Shown: one piece after another, positions 54,578-63,694 of the stretch
How positions within the stretch are numbered: position 1 is the stretch's first letter
How the letters are laid out: each line of letters opens with the position of its first letter
Assembly: GCF_030124375.1 (NCBI RefSeq)
Contig: NZ_JASKLS010000006.1
Coordinates: forward strand, 62,001 to 126,000
Origin: Sinorhizobium sp. 6-70
GTDB taxonomy: Bacteria > Pseudomonadota > Alphaproteobacteria > Rhizobiales > Rhizobiaceae
DNA: 64,000 nt
Direction of reading: 5' to 3'
Notes under the pieces: model-generated
Database searches by the model: none
What the model was told of the DNA's origin: nothing
Seen by the model: only the letters and a program-made list of their open reading frames with translations
Made by a program: the position numbers and the translations under genes

Positions 54578-55220
54578 GAACGCACTTTCGACTTGGGAAG
54601 CATCATGGCGAAAATCATTAACTGATACAGGCTGAATGGCAAATGAATGTCGGCACTCAAGAAAACGACCGTAGATTGCAACGATTCCTCCGGTTGCGAA
54701 AGATCGCACGACCTACAGCGTTGCGCGTCTGATCAGACGCGCAACGGACGCTGTAGCACTTCAAAATCGGCTACGATTTAAGGAACATGCAATGGCCGGT
54801 GCGGCCCCTTCGGCGACCGCCACGGACAGTGGCGTTGTCGGAAGAATGCTTACGAGGACCCTAACCGTGACCGCGCCGTTTTTGGAGGCCGGAGGCCTAC
54901 CCGGGCGCTCTTCCCGAATTCGCGATTCATCTGAGTCGCTTGCAGCCGTTTTCTCAAGAATTGAGTCCGATCCTTCAGAGGCCGAATCCGCGATCTCCGG
55001 AAGTAAGTCCGCATTTATGTTCAAGGACCTGAAAACGCACCATTTTCCGGTTGCGTTCCCTCGTCCAGGGCGCTCAAGAATAAATTTGTGGGACAATCGA
55101 AACACTAATCGATTTAAAGATTTTTCAATCGTTTAAATGATTTAAACCACTGATTTACAAAGTATTTACGATGTGAAATGGTCTTGCATCCTTGAACCAT
55201 CATGAACCTAGGAGAAACGG
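54578..55220. other. feuN upstream region
   Basis: The 643 bp carry the feuN promoter, a truncated RIME (54713-54795) and an AT-rich island (about 55080-55160) with three TTTAAA motifs (55115, 55134, 55143). Overlapping 114-codon frames at 54792-55136 on both strands have no homology I recognise and are probably not genes. Confidence 0.5.
54713..54795. repeat. RIME element, truncated
   Basis: It has the complete first palindrome (CTACAGCGTTGCGCG to GCGCAACGGACGCTGTAG) but the left arm of the second palindrome is lost; it ends in CGATTTAAGGAACATGCA. Confidence 0.82.
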
Positions 55221-55361
55221 ATGCAGACGCTCGCGAACAAACAGCCCGCACTCCCGCAATCCAGGATTCCGCAATCGCTTCTCGATCGTTTCGAGAACGA
55301 GTGGCGCGCGATGCGCACGGCTGGCGAGACTGCAGAAAAGCCCGTTCCGCCTGCAGAATGA
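55221..55361 (+). CDS. Small hypothetical protein
   Basis: The 46-residue frame from ATG 55221 (MQTLANKQPALPQSRIPQSL) has a perfect AGGAGA ribosome-binding site at 7-nt spacing. It ends EKPVPPAE. It is polar, with one predicted helix (LLDRFENEWRAMRTAGE). No family recognised, but start signals are strong and the composition is protein-like. Confidence 0.6.
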   Translation: MQTLANKQPALPQSRIPQSLLDRFENEWRAMRTAGETAEKPVPPAE

Positions 55362-55501
55362 CAATCCCTGCATCGCTGAACGAACGCGCTTTGTTCAGCG
55401 ATGCCACTCCACAAAGAAGGCGCCAGGGCTCCTCCTAACGGTCGATGACAGAGCCGTTGCGGCCTTTTTACCAATCCAGAATTCCATGCTACTCTTTTGC
55501 C

Positions 55502-55834
55502 ATGCTGACCGAAGAGCTCGAAAGGCTGGCACTCAGCCTGCCCGGAACGCAAGAGAATGCCCATTTCGGAACACGGGATTTTCGTGTGGGCAAGCGGATT
55601 TTCATGTCGCTGCCGGAGGCGGGTCGCGCGGTCTTCAAATTCACCCCCGATCAACAGCGCATGTTGCTGGAAATGGAGCCCGGCGTTTGCGCCGCGGTGC
55701 CCGGCGGCTGGGGCGAGCGCGGCTGGACTTCATTCTACTTCGCCGACGCCGACGAAACGCTTGTCCGGCAGACCATGGAAACCGCATGGCGCAACGTCGC
55801 GCCTAAAAGCCTCGTGAAGAAGAACGGCGGCTGA
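55502..55834 (+). CDS. MmcQ/YjbR family protein
   Basis: The 110-residue protein from ATG 55502 has the YjbR fold features ALSLPGTQENAHFGTRDFRV, RIFMSLPEAGRAVFKF, then GGWGERGWTSFYF and AWRNVAPKSLVKK. YjbR/MmcQ proteins have a CyaY-like double-wing fold and may bind DNA; function unknown. The start fits the family N terminus; an upstream extension of 19 codons is not supported. Confidence 0.85.
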   Translation: MLTEELERLALSLPGTQENAHFGTRDFRVGKRIFMSLPEAGRAVFKFTPDQQRMLLEMEPGVCAAVPGGWGERGWTSFYFADADETLVRQTMETAWRNVAPKSLVKKNGG

Positions 55835-55968
55835 TCCTTGGCCCCTCATTGAAACGGTGAATTGATTTCATTCTTTGAAACGACGCGGTTCCGGACGGCA
55901 AGCCATCGTGCGCGTTAGGTCTTTGTTTTCACGCATGTCGTCGTCCAAAAACCGCTGGGCGACATGCA

Positions 55969-56436
55969 TTAGCGCGCCACTTCCAGCCCTACTTTCAGCG
56001 GCCAGGTAACCAGGTAGTCCTCATAGTCCTCAACATCGATACCGTCCTCCGCGACGGTGCGCCCACGCACGGAAATGCCGGCGGCGTGGACGGTTTCCGG
56101 GTCGCCGGAGACGAGCGGATGCCACCAATAGAGATCCCTCCCCTCGCCGATCAGCCGATAGGCGCAGGTCGGCGGCAGCCATGAGATCTCATGCACCACC
56201 TTCGGGGTCAGCTGGATGCAGTCGGGCACCGTCGCTTGCCTGTTGTCGTAATCCTTGCAGCGACAGCTTTCACCATCGAGCAGGGTACAGCGGATCGACG
56301 TCCACGCGATCTCGCCCGTATCCCAGTCCTCAAGCTTGTTCAGGCAACAGAGGCCGCAGCCGTCACAGAGGCTTTCCCACTCGGCATTGCTCATTTCTTC
56401 AAGGCTTTTGGTTTTCCAGAAAGGCATTTCGCCCAT
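55969..56436 (-). CDS. UPF0260 (YcgN family) cysteine-rich protein
   Basis: The protein of about 155 residues has the YcgN/UPF0260 signature [20 protein letters not shown], then [25 protein letters not shown] and LPPTCAYRL: a cysteine pattern that could bind a metal or Fe-S cluster. Family function is unknown. Three ATGs (56439, 56436, 56427) compete; 56436 is chosen. It diverges from the penicillin-binding protein gene. Confidence 0.88.
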   Translation of the reverse strand: MGEMPFWKTKSLEEMSNAEWESLCDGCGLCCLNKLEDWDTGEIAWTSIRCTLLDGESCRCKDYDNRQATVPDCIQLTPKVVHEISWLPPTCAYRLIGEGRDLYWWHPLVSGDPETVHAAGISVRGRTVAEDGIDVEDYEDYLVTWPLKVGLEVAR

Positions 56437-56589
56437 CATGTCACACTTTCGTCCGTTCCATGCCGACATGGAAGATTTGCAGAAAATTGCCGGTTTTTTA
56501 AGGCCGGCAGCACGATATGCAAGTAGATTGGAAACTCGCGCCGTGCAAATATCATTGTGGGGCAAGCGAACCTTCGGGACGAGAACGCC

Positions 56590-58803
56590 GTGCAGGAACC
56601 GAAGAAAGAGGACAACCGGCCGAAGAGGCGACACATCTTTCTCAGAATCGATTCCTGGATCGACTCGACGGTGTGGAATGCCGGATTCCGGCTGGCTGAA
56701 TGGTGGGAAGAGACGACCATCTTCTTCCGGCGCTTTCGCGTACGCGGCTGGAAGAGAGCGCTTTTCGAAGTGCTTGGCGAAGCGGCAACGTGGGGGACGG
56801 CCGGCTCAGTGCTGATGCTGGCTCTGGCCCTTCCGGCGTTTGAGGAAACCAAAGGCAATTGGCGCGCCCAGAGCGACTTTGCGGTGACCTTCCTCGACCG
56901 TTACGGCAATGATATCGGCCACCGCGGCATTATCCACGAAGACTCGGCCCCGATCGACGAACTGCCGGACCATCTCATCAAGGCGGTTCTCGCCACCGAG
57001 GATCGGCGTTTCTTCGATCACTGGGGCATCGATTTTCTCGGTCTGGCGCGCGCCATGACCGAGAACGCCCGGGCGGGAGGCGTGGTCCAGGGCGGCTCGA
57101 CCCTCACCCAACAGCTTGCCAAGAACCTGTTCCTGTCGAACGAACGCACGATCGAGCGCAAGATCAAGGAAGCCTTCCTCGCCGTCTGGCTGGAATGCAA
57201 CCTGTCAAAGAAGGAAATCCTGCGCCTCTACCTGGACCGTGCCTATATGGGCGGCGGCACCTTCGGAGCGGCTGCGGCCTCGCAGTTCTATTTCGGCAAG
57301 ACGATCACCGACATCAATCTCGCCGAATCCGCTATGCTCGCCGGCCTTTTCAAGGCCCCGGCCCGCTATGCGCCGCACGTGAACCTGCCGGCCGCACGCG
57401 GCCGTGCCAATGAGGTTCTCACCAACATGGTTCAGGGCGGCCTGATGACCGAGGGCCAAGTGATTGCCGCTCGCCTTAATCCCGCGACCGTGATCGATCG
57501 CGCCCAGGTCAAGGCGCCCGACTTCTTCCTCGACTGGGCTTTTGACGAAGTCCAGCGTATCGCTGCCCCCTTCGCGCAACACTCCCTGATCGTGCGCACG
57601 ACGATCGATATGGGTCTGCAACAAGCAGCGGAGGACTCGGTCGAGTCGAGCCTCCGGCAATATGGCGAAAGTTACAAGGTGAAGCAGGGCGCTGTGGTCA
57701 TGGTGGAAAACGGCGGTGCCGTACGGGCCATGGTCGGCGGCCGCGACTACGGCGAAAGCCAGTTCAATCGGGCAACACGGGCGCTGCGGCAGCCGGGCTC
57801 CTCCTTCAAGGTCTATACTTATGCCGCGGCGATGGAAAAGGGCATGACGCCCGAGACGGTGGTCGTCGATGCGCCGATCACGTGGCGCGGCTGGTCACCG
57901 CAGAACTACGCCCGCAAGTATGCCGGCCGGGTCACCTTGATGAACGCGTTGGCGCGATCGATCAATACCGTTCCGGTGCGCCTCGCCAAAGACAAGCTCG
58001 GCACCGAAATCATTGCCGCTACCGCAAAGAAGATGGGCGTCGAAACGCCGATCCGCACCGACAAGACCATGCCGCTTGGCACGTCCGAAGTGACCGTGCT
58101 CGACCAGGCGACGGCCTACGCCGTCTTTCCTGCGGGCGGCCTGCAGTCGCGGCGCCACGGCATCAGCCAGATCCTCAACTACGATGGCGACATCCTTTAC
58201 GATTTCGGCCGCGATGCACCTCAGGCGCAACGGGTTCTGAGCGAACAAGCGGTCTCGTCGATGAACCGCATTCTCACCCAGATTCCGGTGATGGGTACTG
58301 CGAGGCGCGCAGCCCTCGACAACGGCATCGTTACCGGCGGGAAGACCGGCACCACGCAGGCCTATCGTGATGCCTGGTTTATCGGCTTCACTGGCGACTA
58401 CACGACCGCTGTCTGGTTCGGCAATGACGACTATACATCGACCGATGAGATGACCGGCGGTTCGTTGCCGGCCATGACCTTCAAACGGCTGATGGATTAT
58501 GCAGAACAGGGCATCGAGCATCGGGCGATCCCCGGCATCGACAACCCGCTTCCCGACGCGACCAAGAAGCCGGCAGCCGTGGCGGACGCGAAGCGCGATG
58601 AAGATGAAAATGCCCTTCCGCCGCTTGTTCGCCCGCGTTCCCTTTCCGCTGAGGTGACCAAGCTGTTGAAAGCGATCGGCGCGACGTTCGAAAAAGCTTC
58701 CCCGCTCAAAGCACCGGAAAAGAACTCCGGCAGGGTCGCAGTGCTAGAGGCGCCGACGAGCAACTCCCCCGACCGCGTTACGACGAATGCCACAAGCAAT
58801 TGA
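56590..58803 (+). CDS. Class A penicillin-binding protein (bifunctional, PBP1a family)
   Basis: The 737-residue protein starts at GTG 56590 (an earlier GTG at 56557 is possible). It has a cytoplasmic stretch of ~75 residues, a TM anchor (about 75-95), a GT51 transglycosylase domain with [12 protein letters not shown] and [16 protein letters not shown], and a transpeptidase domain with SxxK in [10 protein letters not shown], SxN in ARSINTV and KTGT in [13 protein letters not shown]. It polymerises glycan strands and cross-links peptides. The C-terminal ~85 residues are low-complexity. It diverges from YcgN. Confidence 0.95.
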   Translation: MQEPKKEDNRPKRRHIFLRIDSWIDSTVWNAGFRLAEWWEETTIFFRRFRVRGWKRALFEVLGEAATWGTAGSVLMLALALPAFEETKGNWRAQSDFAVTFLDRYGNDIGHRGIIHEDSAPIDELPDHLIKAVLATEDRRFFDHWGIDFLGLARAMTENARAGGVVQGGSTLTQQLAKNLFLSNERTIERKIKEAFLAVWLECNLSKKEILRLYLDRAYMGGGTFGAAAASQFYFGKTITDINLAESAMLAGLFKAPARYAPHVNLPAARGRANEVLTNMVQGGLMTEGQVIAARLNPATVIDRAQVKAPDFFLDWAFDEVQRIAAPFAQHSLIVRTTIDMGLQQAAEDSVESSLRQYGESYKVKQGAVVMVENGGAVRAMVGGRDYGESQFNRATRALRQPGSSFKVYTYAAAMEKGMTPETVVVDAPITWRGWSPQNYARKYAGRVTLMNALARSINTVPVRLAKDKLGTEIIAATAKKMGVETPIRTDKTMPLGTSEVTVLDQATAYAVFPAGGLQSRRHGISQILNYDGDILYDFGRDAPQAQRVLSEQAVSSMNRILTQIPVMGTARRAALDNGIVTGGKTGTTQAYRDAWFIGFTGDYTTAVWFGNDDYTSTDEMTGGSLPAMTFKRLMDYAEQGIEHRAIPGIDNPLPDATKKPAAVADAKRDEDENALPPLVRPRSLSAEVTKLLKAIGATFEKASPLKAPEKNSGRVAVLEAPTSNSPDRVTTNATSN

Positions 58804-58887
58804 CTTTGTAGTCACAAATCCTTTCCTTGACGAACGAACCGGTCATGCCGCGTGGCTTTCGCAAATTGCCAGGCAAACGAGATACGA

Positions 58888-59487
58888 TTGAGCCGCTCCT
58901 TGTTTCGCATTCCCCTCTTCGTCGCACTCGCTCTGATCGTCGCCTTTGGCGGCGGGATCACTTCGGCTGTCTGGGCGCTGAAGGCGACCGTCGGCTTCGG
59001 CTCGATCGCGATCGGCCCCTGGGTCGCGTTCCCCGAGGCACAGACGGCAGCCGCCGATCCCTACGCCAAGGCGCACCGCGCCCGCGCCGGCGAGTTGCTC
59101 TTTGGAGGTGCCGAGGGGCTGATTTTCACGGCTGCGACCGACGACAGCGGCGCGCGGCTATCTGCTACCTGCTCCTATGATATTTCGGGCATGACACCGC
59201 CGGCCCGTTTCTGGACCCTCTATGCGACGACGTCGGAGGGCGTGACCTTGCGACCCGGACCGGACCTGCCTTCGGCGGTGAACTCCTGGACGGTGCTGCG
59301 CGCCGAAAACAGCAGTTTCGTCGTCCACGCCTCGCCCGTCGCTCACCCGGAAAACTGGCTCGCCATCCGCCACGGCGGCAGCTTTAAACTTGTACTGACC
59401 CTGCTCGACACACCGACCGCCGGCTCCTCAGGGCTGATCGATCTTGCGATGCCGAAAATCGTCAAGACGGGGTGCGGAAATGCGTAG
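58888..59487 (+). CDS. DUF1214 domain envelope protein
   Basis: The protein of about 199 residues starts at TTG 58888 (SRSLFRIPLFVALALIVAFG; a GTG at 58852 is also open). It has an N-terminal membrane anchor or signal, then a DUF1214-like domain with FTAATDDSGARLSATCSYDI, then PARFWTLYATTSEGV and WLAIRHGGSFKLVLTLLDTP. Function unknown; the domain occurs with DUF1254 in many proteins. It overlaps the next gene by 8 bp. Confidence 0.8.
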   Translation: MSRSLFRIPLFVALALIVAFGGGITSAVWALKATVGFGSIAIGPWVAFPEAQTAAADPYAKAHRARAGELLFGGAEGLIFTAATDDSGARLSATCSYDISGMTPPARFWTLYATTSEGVTLRPGPDLPSAVNSWTVLRAENSSFVVHASPVAHPENWLAIRHGGSFKLVLTLLDTPTAGSSGLIDLAMPKIVKTGCGNA

Positions 59488-60025
59488 CACGCTGTTTGCG
59501 ATTCTCGTCGGCCTGTTTGGCGCGGCTCTGCTGCATATCATTATCGTGCTCGCCCTACCGCAATTCACCGGGCGAGACGCCTACACGCGCGTGCTCGGCC
59601 TTCTCGAGATGGACAGCTTCTTCCCACTGACGGCCGAGCCGGGGGTAACCGGGCTCGACAACAGCGACCCTTATCTTCGAACCGCCGTCTGCAGCTTTTC
59701 GATCGCGGAGGCGCCCGCGCGCTTCATCGCCCGCGGCGCGGTGCCGTTCTGGTCGCTTTCCGTCTTCGACAGCAACTCGAACGAAGTGTTCAGCATGAAC
59801 GATCATACGGCGGTCAACGGCAGCCTCGACCTGGTCGTCGCCACGCCGATCCAACTTGTCGAATTGCGCAAGTCGCCCCCCGAAACACTGGCTCAGTCCA
59901 TCATGATCGAGATGAAGGACGACGAAGGTTATGCGGTTCTGCGAGCCCTTGCCCCGCTCGACAGCTTCGAGGAACAGGTTCGCAATTTCCTCACCGAGTC
60001 GAGCTGCGAGCCCTTCCGGCGTTGA
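59480..60025 (+). CDS. DUF1254 domain envelope protein
   Basis: The 181-residue protein from ATG 59480 has an N-terminal TM anchor (STLFAILVGLFGAALLHIII) and a C-terminal region with AVCSFSIAEAPARFIARGAV, then FWSLSVFDSNSNEVFSMNDH and LAQSIMIEMKDDEGY, typical of the DUF1254 half. Overlap with the DUF1214 gene suggests the two subunits work together. Function unknown. Confidence 0.8.
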   Translation: MRSTLFAILVGLFGAALLHIIIVLALPQFTGRDAYTRVLGLLEMDSFFPLTAEPGVTGLDNSDPYLRTAVCSFSIAEAPARFIARGAVPFWSLSVFDSNSNEVFSMNDHTAVNGSLDLVVATPIQLVELRKSPPETLAQSIMIEMKDDEGYAVLRALAPLDSFEEQVRNFLTESSCEPFRR

Positions 60026-60324
60026 TACCGCCGGCGCCGCTTCCTCGACAGCACCGCGCGTCATCAGCCGCGCAAACGACGCCGCGGCATTTTGAATGCT
60101 GTTTTCAGCCTGAATCACCTACGATTTAAGGAAGATGCAACGGGCGCGCAAATGCGCGGCACTTTTGATTACCGGGCAAAACCGGAAGGTACATCGCCCG
60201 GGCGTTCCGGATGGCATTATCGTCGCAGGTTGGTGGAGGCGCCCGGTGTCCCGGGCATTGAAGTGACAACTTAAGTCACGCGGCCGCACCCGCGTGGGCG
60301 GCTGTGCCGCACACTACAATCAAA
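60026..60324. other. Intergenic region with a degenerate RIME
   Basis: The 299-bp gap contains a decayed RIME at about 60046-60143 (ACAGCACCGCGCG ... CGATTTAAGGAAGATGCAA). No gene is supported in the rest. Confidence 0.6.
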
Positions 60325-60495
60325 CTACTGCTTCTTCACCCGCGGTCCAACCGGCGCCGTGGGCTGTGGTCCACGCCCGTCGAGACGCTCGTAACGGATA
60401 CCTGTAAACAACAGCACAGTGGCGCTGCCTGATTTCACGGGTCGCCTTCGCGGCTTTTGGACCCTGCGGTCCTGCATTCTGATTACGTCTGCCAT
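60325..60495 (-). CDS. Small basic protein
   Basis: The 56-residue frame from ATG 60495 (MADVIRMQDRRVQKPRRRPV) is strongly basic and contains one mildly hydrophobic segment (SATVLLFTGIRYE). It ends GPRVKKQ. I believe related small proteins occur in rhizobia, but no named family is recognised. A TTAA-N7-TTAA box lies upstream. Confidence 0.6.
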   Translation of the reverse strand: MADVIRMQDRRVQKPRRRPVKSGSATVLLFTGIRYERLDGRGPQPTAPVGPRVKKQ

Positions 60496-60707
60496 GCTCG
60501 TCTCCATATTTCCATGAGACGGATGAACTACCGTACCGATTTCACCCTGCCCGCAATCGGGCTGACGCATATTCCAAAGGTTACGTTCCCTGGACAGACG
60601 CGCCGTTCTCATCTGCTCCTTCTTCCGGTGACCCGGACGTTATTTGGGGGTTCACATCAGATGCGGACCGATGATAGCCGGTCCATCCTGATTGAGCCAT
60701 AGCCAAG

Positions 60708-60722
60708 TTAACACTATCTTAA
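60708..60722. promoter_or_regulatory. Perfect CtrA-type box
   Basis: TTAA-N7-TTAA (spacer CACTATC) exactly matches the alphaproteobacterial CtrA full site. It lies about 213 bp upstream of the small basic gene (minus strand) and 51 bp downstream of the DUF883 gene stop. Confidence 0.45.
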
Positions 60723-60772
60723 GCTCATCGTGCTCCCCTCTTCTGGTCCTCTATTCCGGTATCTGAGAACGA

Positions 60773-61057
60773 TCAGCGTCTCGCAAGCAGCCCGAACAGG
60801 AATGCAACACCCGCGATTGTCAGCAGGCTCGATATAGGCTCCTCGCGAACGCGTTCACGGACGCGCTCCGTCATCAACTCCGCCTCGCCCTGCACGACCG
60901 CCCTTGCGCCGGTGCTAATGGCCGAAACCGTCTCCGTGAGCCGAGTAATCTCCGTTCTCAGGTCTGCAATCTGTGCTTCCAGTTCCGCCTGCGCGCTCGC
61001 ACTGCGTGCTTCAGCATCCACTTCCGCCCCGACGGCTGCCAGCTTCTTCTCCGCCAT
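60773..61057 (-). CDS. DUF883 (ElaB/YqjD-like) membrane protein
   Basis: The 94-residue protein has a coiled-coil helix (about 8-48), an amphipathic segment, and a C-terminal TM helix (LLTIAGVAFLFGLLARR, about 77-94), the layout of ElaB/YqjD/DUF883 proteins, which associate with ribosomes at the membrane in stationary phase in E. coli. Function here is inference. Confidence 0.85.
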   Translation of the reverse strand: MAEKKLAAVGAEVDAEARSASAQAELEAQIADLRTEITRLTETVSAISTGARAVVQGEAELMTERVRERVREEPISSLLTIAGVAFLFGLLARR

Positions 61058-61256
61058 TTCGTCACTCCTCTTCTTCGCGCGATGTCAACGCGTCGAAGCG
61101 GGATTGGTTCCCGCGATGCGACGCAAATGGGCCCGAACCAAAACGAACGGACGGCCATTGCCGCCCGCCGTCTCGAAACGTCTCCAGCCGTTCTCACGAC
61201 CTGCGTGCCGTACCCCGATCTTCGAGCGGCCCGCCGCCCACAGAGGGCACGGTACT

Positions 61257-61862
61257 TCAGTCGTTCTCACACAGGCGATCGTCGAAACCACACTCCGGAA
61301 CCACTCGCATTTCGTTGTCACGGCGCCGTTCACGCCGCTCGTCGTCGCGGTCACGCTCCCATTCCCGGCGATCCTCGCTCACCTGCCTGCGTTCCCATTC
61401 GCGACGATCCCACGCACGCTGTCGATCCCAGTCACGCCCGTCCCGTTCTTGCGCCCAGTCGGGACCACGGCGCCAGCGGTCACGGTCACGATAGAAGTCG
61501 CGGCTCCTGTAGTTGCGATCCCAATAGCGATCGAACTGGAAGACGACCGTGGGAATGCCGAGCGGGCGATAGTACTCCGGCTCCAGATAGACCCTGTTGC
61601 TACGGTAGATGGCCTGCACATATCGGCCGGCAACCCATCCGCGCCCGCGGTAGAAGGAAACATCACACCACGGCAGGTCCGCCAGGCAGCCGTGGATCTC
61701 TACCGACTCACCGGCTGGGATGACGGTCACGGCCGGATAGCGTGTGCTCGGCCCCGATCGCATGTTGACATTGGCGGTGGCAAAACCTTCCGCAGCCACG
61801 GCTGCCGCCGGGGCGAACAAGAGCGCACAAACAGCGACCGCCCGAAAAAACGCATCTTTCAC
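61257..61862 (-). CDS. Exported SH3b-domain protein with Arg/Asp/Trp-rich tail
   Basis: The 201-residue protein starts at GTG 61862 with GGAGAT upstream; it has a signal peptide (MKDAFFRAVAVCALLFAPAA, ending AVAA), a bacterial SH3 domain (about 25-90; ANVNMRSGPSTRYPAVTVIP, then LPWCDVSFYRGRGWVAGRYV) and a low-complexity C-terminal tail of charged R-x-W/D/E units from about residue 115. SH3b domains bind peptidoglycan stem peptides. The tail may contact nucleic acid or envelope polymer; this is unknown. Confidence 0.85.
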   Translation of the reverse strand: MKDAFFRAVAVCALLFAPAAAVAAEGFATANVNMRSGPSTRYPAVTVIPAGESVEIHGCLADLPWCDVSFYRGRGWVAGRYVQAIYRSNRVYLEPEYYRPLGIPTVVFQFDRYWDRNYRSRDFYRDRDRWRRGPDWAQERDGRDWDRQRAWDRREWERRQVSEDRREWERDRDDERRERRRDNEMRVVPECGFDDRLCEND

Positions 61863-62154
61863 AGATCTATCTCCATAGAGGGCCACCTTCGGCCCCTTCG
61901 GCTGGCACCAGCGCTTCACCGATTTGCGGATCAAATAGAAGTGCATGTGGAGTTTTTAAGGCTGAAAGCAGCCCGGAATTCCGACCTCTGTGGATCAAGG
62001 AAATTTCCGCGTCGCCACGACAGTGCCGCAAGCCTGAATAAAGCCCCAACGTCCATAGTTAATGCTACGCTAACGTTTTAGATCTATTTTTGATGACGTG
62101 TGCCGTTCCGGGCCATCGGCGATGGCGATCGTGTTTTGCGTGCAAGGACAAATT

Positions 62155-63201
62155 GTGACGAACCGGTTTCGTGAGTTGGAAAGGCCGCAAACGGGCCGAC
62201 TGAAGGACGTCGTGCTGATGGCGACCGTCACCGGCTTCGAGAGCCTTCGCATCCCGCGCAAGTCGGACATGAAGCAGTTTGCCGAATTGTTCGAACCGCT
62301 TTTCCTCGGATCGAGCGACGAAGCCCGTCGTCAGGCGACCGCCGCCCTTTCGCAATGTGCGCACGTGCCCGAGCCCGTCGCCCTGCTGATCGGCAGCATG
62401 CCGATTGCCATTGCCGCTACCTTTCTGACGCGATCGAAAGCAATTTCCGATCGGGTGCTGATTTCCATCATCCGCCGGCAGGGAGCGGCCCATGCCAGCG
62501 CAATCGCGCACCGCGAAAATCTCTCCCCCTCGGTCGTCGATGCGCTGGTCGAGCACCACCAGGCCGTGTATCCGAACGGGCAGTTGGGCGCGAGTCAGCC
62601 GAGGGCAGACGCCGCTAGTCCGTCACCGCCGGCCGGGGACAGCACTTCTTCCGATCGCATCGCTCGCGAAGACAAGCTGCGCGAGGAAATCAAGGCATTG
62701 GTGCGGGCCGAGCCGCGAGAAGGCACGTCCCGTATTCGGCCAATCGACGAGCTCCACCAGGCGTTGCTCATGCGGTTTGCCCGCAGTGGCGAAGCGGTTC
62801 TCTTCGCTTCGACTCTCGCCGACGCATTGCGATCGAGCCGAGCGCTTGCCGAGCGGATCCTTCTCGACATCTCGGGCCAGCAACTCACCGTGACCCTTTC
62901 TGCACTCGAGTTCCCCAACGATGAGATGAATTCTCTGCTCGAGGCGCTTTATCCGCATCTTTCCGAAAGGCTCGGCGGCGGCACGCGCGCCACAGCGATG
63001 ATCGAGACGGTTGCGAGGAAAGCCAGTGTCGAGCGGGTCGAGGCCTGGCTACGCGCGGATGAGCATGGAGCCCCCGACCCGGCCCGCTACGAGGCCCATC
63101 TCGCCGACAATCGTGCCTCCGACCCCCGCCAGCAAGAGGCTCGTCCAGCCGTCGCCCATCGCAGCACCGCCCAGCCCATGCGAGGATTGGGCAGACGCTA
63201 G
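62155..63201 (+). CDS. DUF2336 domain protein
   Basis: The protein of 348 residues from GTG 62155 (start at 62098 also open) has the DUF2336 alphaproteobacterial region of HEAT-like repeats (FAELFEPLFLGSSDEARRQA, then VALLIGSMPIAIAATFLTRS), an Ala/Pro/Ser linker (about 145-170) and a second helical repeat block. DUF2336 proteins occur only in Alphaproteobacteria and their function is not known. The gene stands alone and is convergent with the DUF1491 gene. Confidence 0.8.
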   Translation: MTNRFRELERPQTGRLKDVVLMATVTGFESLRIPRKSDMKQFAELFEPLFLGSSDEARRQATAALSQCAHVPEPVALLIGSMPIAIAATFLTRSKAISDRVLISIIRRQGAAHASAIAHRENLSPSVVDALVEHHQAVYPNGQLGASQPRADAASPSPPAGDSTSSDRIAREDKLREEIKALVRAEPREGTSRIRPIDELHQALLMRFARSGEAVLFASTLADALRSSRALAERILLDISGQQLTVTLSALEFPNDEMNSLLEALYPHLSERLGGGTRATAMIETVARKASVERVEAWLRADEHGAPDPARYEAHLADNRASDPRQQEARPAVAHRSTAQPMRGLGRR

Positions 63202-63245
63202 CCGCGCTTCGCGCCTTCTATTAACTGAAGCGCGTCGCGCCTTGG

Positions 63246-63620
63246 TTATCGCCGGGGACCGACGTCGGCGGCCACGACCTCGAACAGATCGTCGCAATCG
63301 TCCAGTTCGATTTCGACAATCCAGCAATCAGGATCGAAGCGGATCTCGGAGGAAAGCGCGCTGTCGATATGGTCCGCATCCGTATCCTGCATCCGTATCT
63401 CGAATTTGCGAGTCGTATCGGCTTCATCTTCGAAGAAGTTCTGCGGCGCTGGCGCATAGAGCGTCTCGATCCCGACCCGCGAGCGCTGACGAATGAAGAT
63501 TGCACCGGCCTCTTGGGCACCCCTGCGCAACACTGCGGCATAGCCGCCGAGGGCAAAGACACGGCGTACCAGGGAGGACACGAAGATATCGGATTTGAGG
63601 CGCATGGGAGGCTGATACAT
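63246..63620 (-). CDS. DUF1491 protein
   Basis: The 124-residue protein matches the alphaproteobacterial DUF1491 family: RLKSDIFVSSLVRRVFALGG, then YAAVLRRGAQEAGAIFIRQR and ESR-type acidic C terminus DPDCWIVEIELDDCDDLFEV. Function unknown. ATG 63620 or 63605 could be used. It lies 74 bp after the peptidoglycan-binding protein gene on the same strand. Confidence 0.85.
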   Translation of the reverse strand: MYQPPMRLKSDIFVSSLVRRVFALGGYAAVLRRGAQEAGAIFIRQRSRVGIETLYAPAPQNFFEDEADTTRKFEIRMQDTDADHIDSALSSEIRFDPDCWIVEIELDDCDDLFEVVAADVGPRR

Positions 63621-63694
63621 GTGAGTCCACCGGCATGCAATTGTTGGGGAAGCCTACCGCCGCTGCGGTCACGAACTGAGGTTGGCGGCGCGGC

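Noticed and set aside
54761..55136. Overlapping 114-codon frames on opposite strands
   Set aside because: Both cannot be real, neither has a family or good start signal, and they overlap the RIME.
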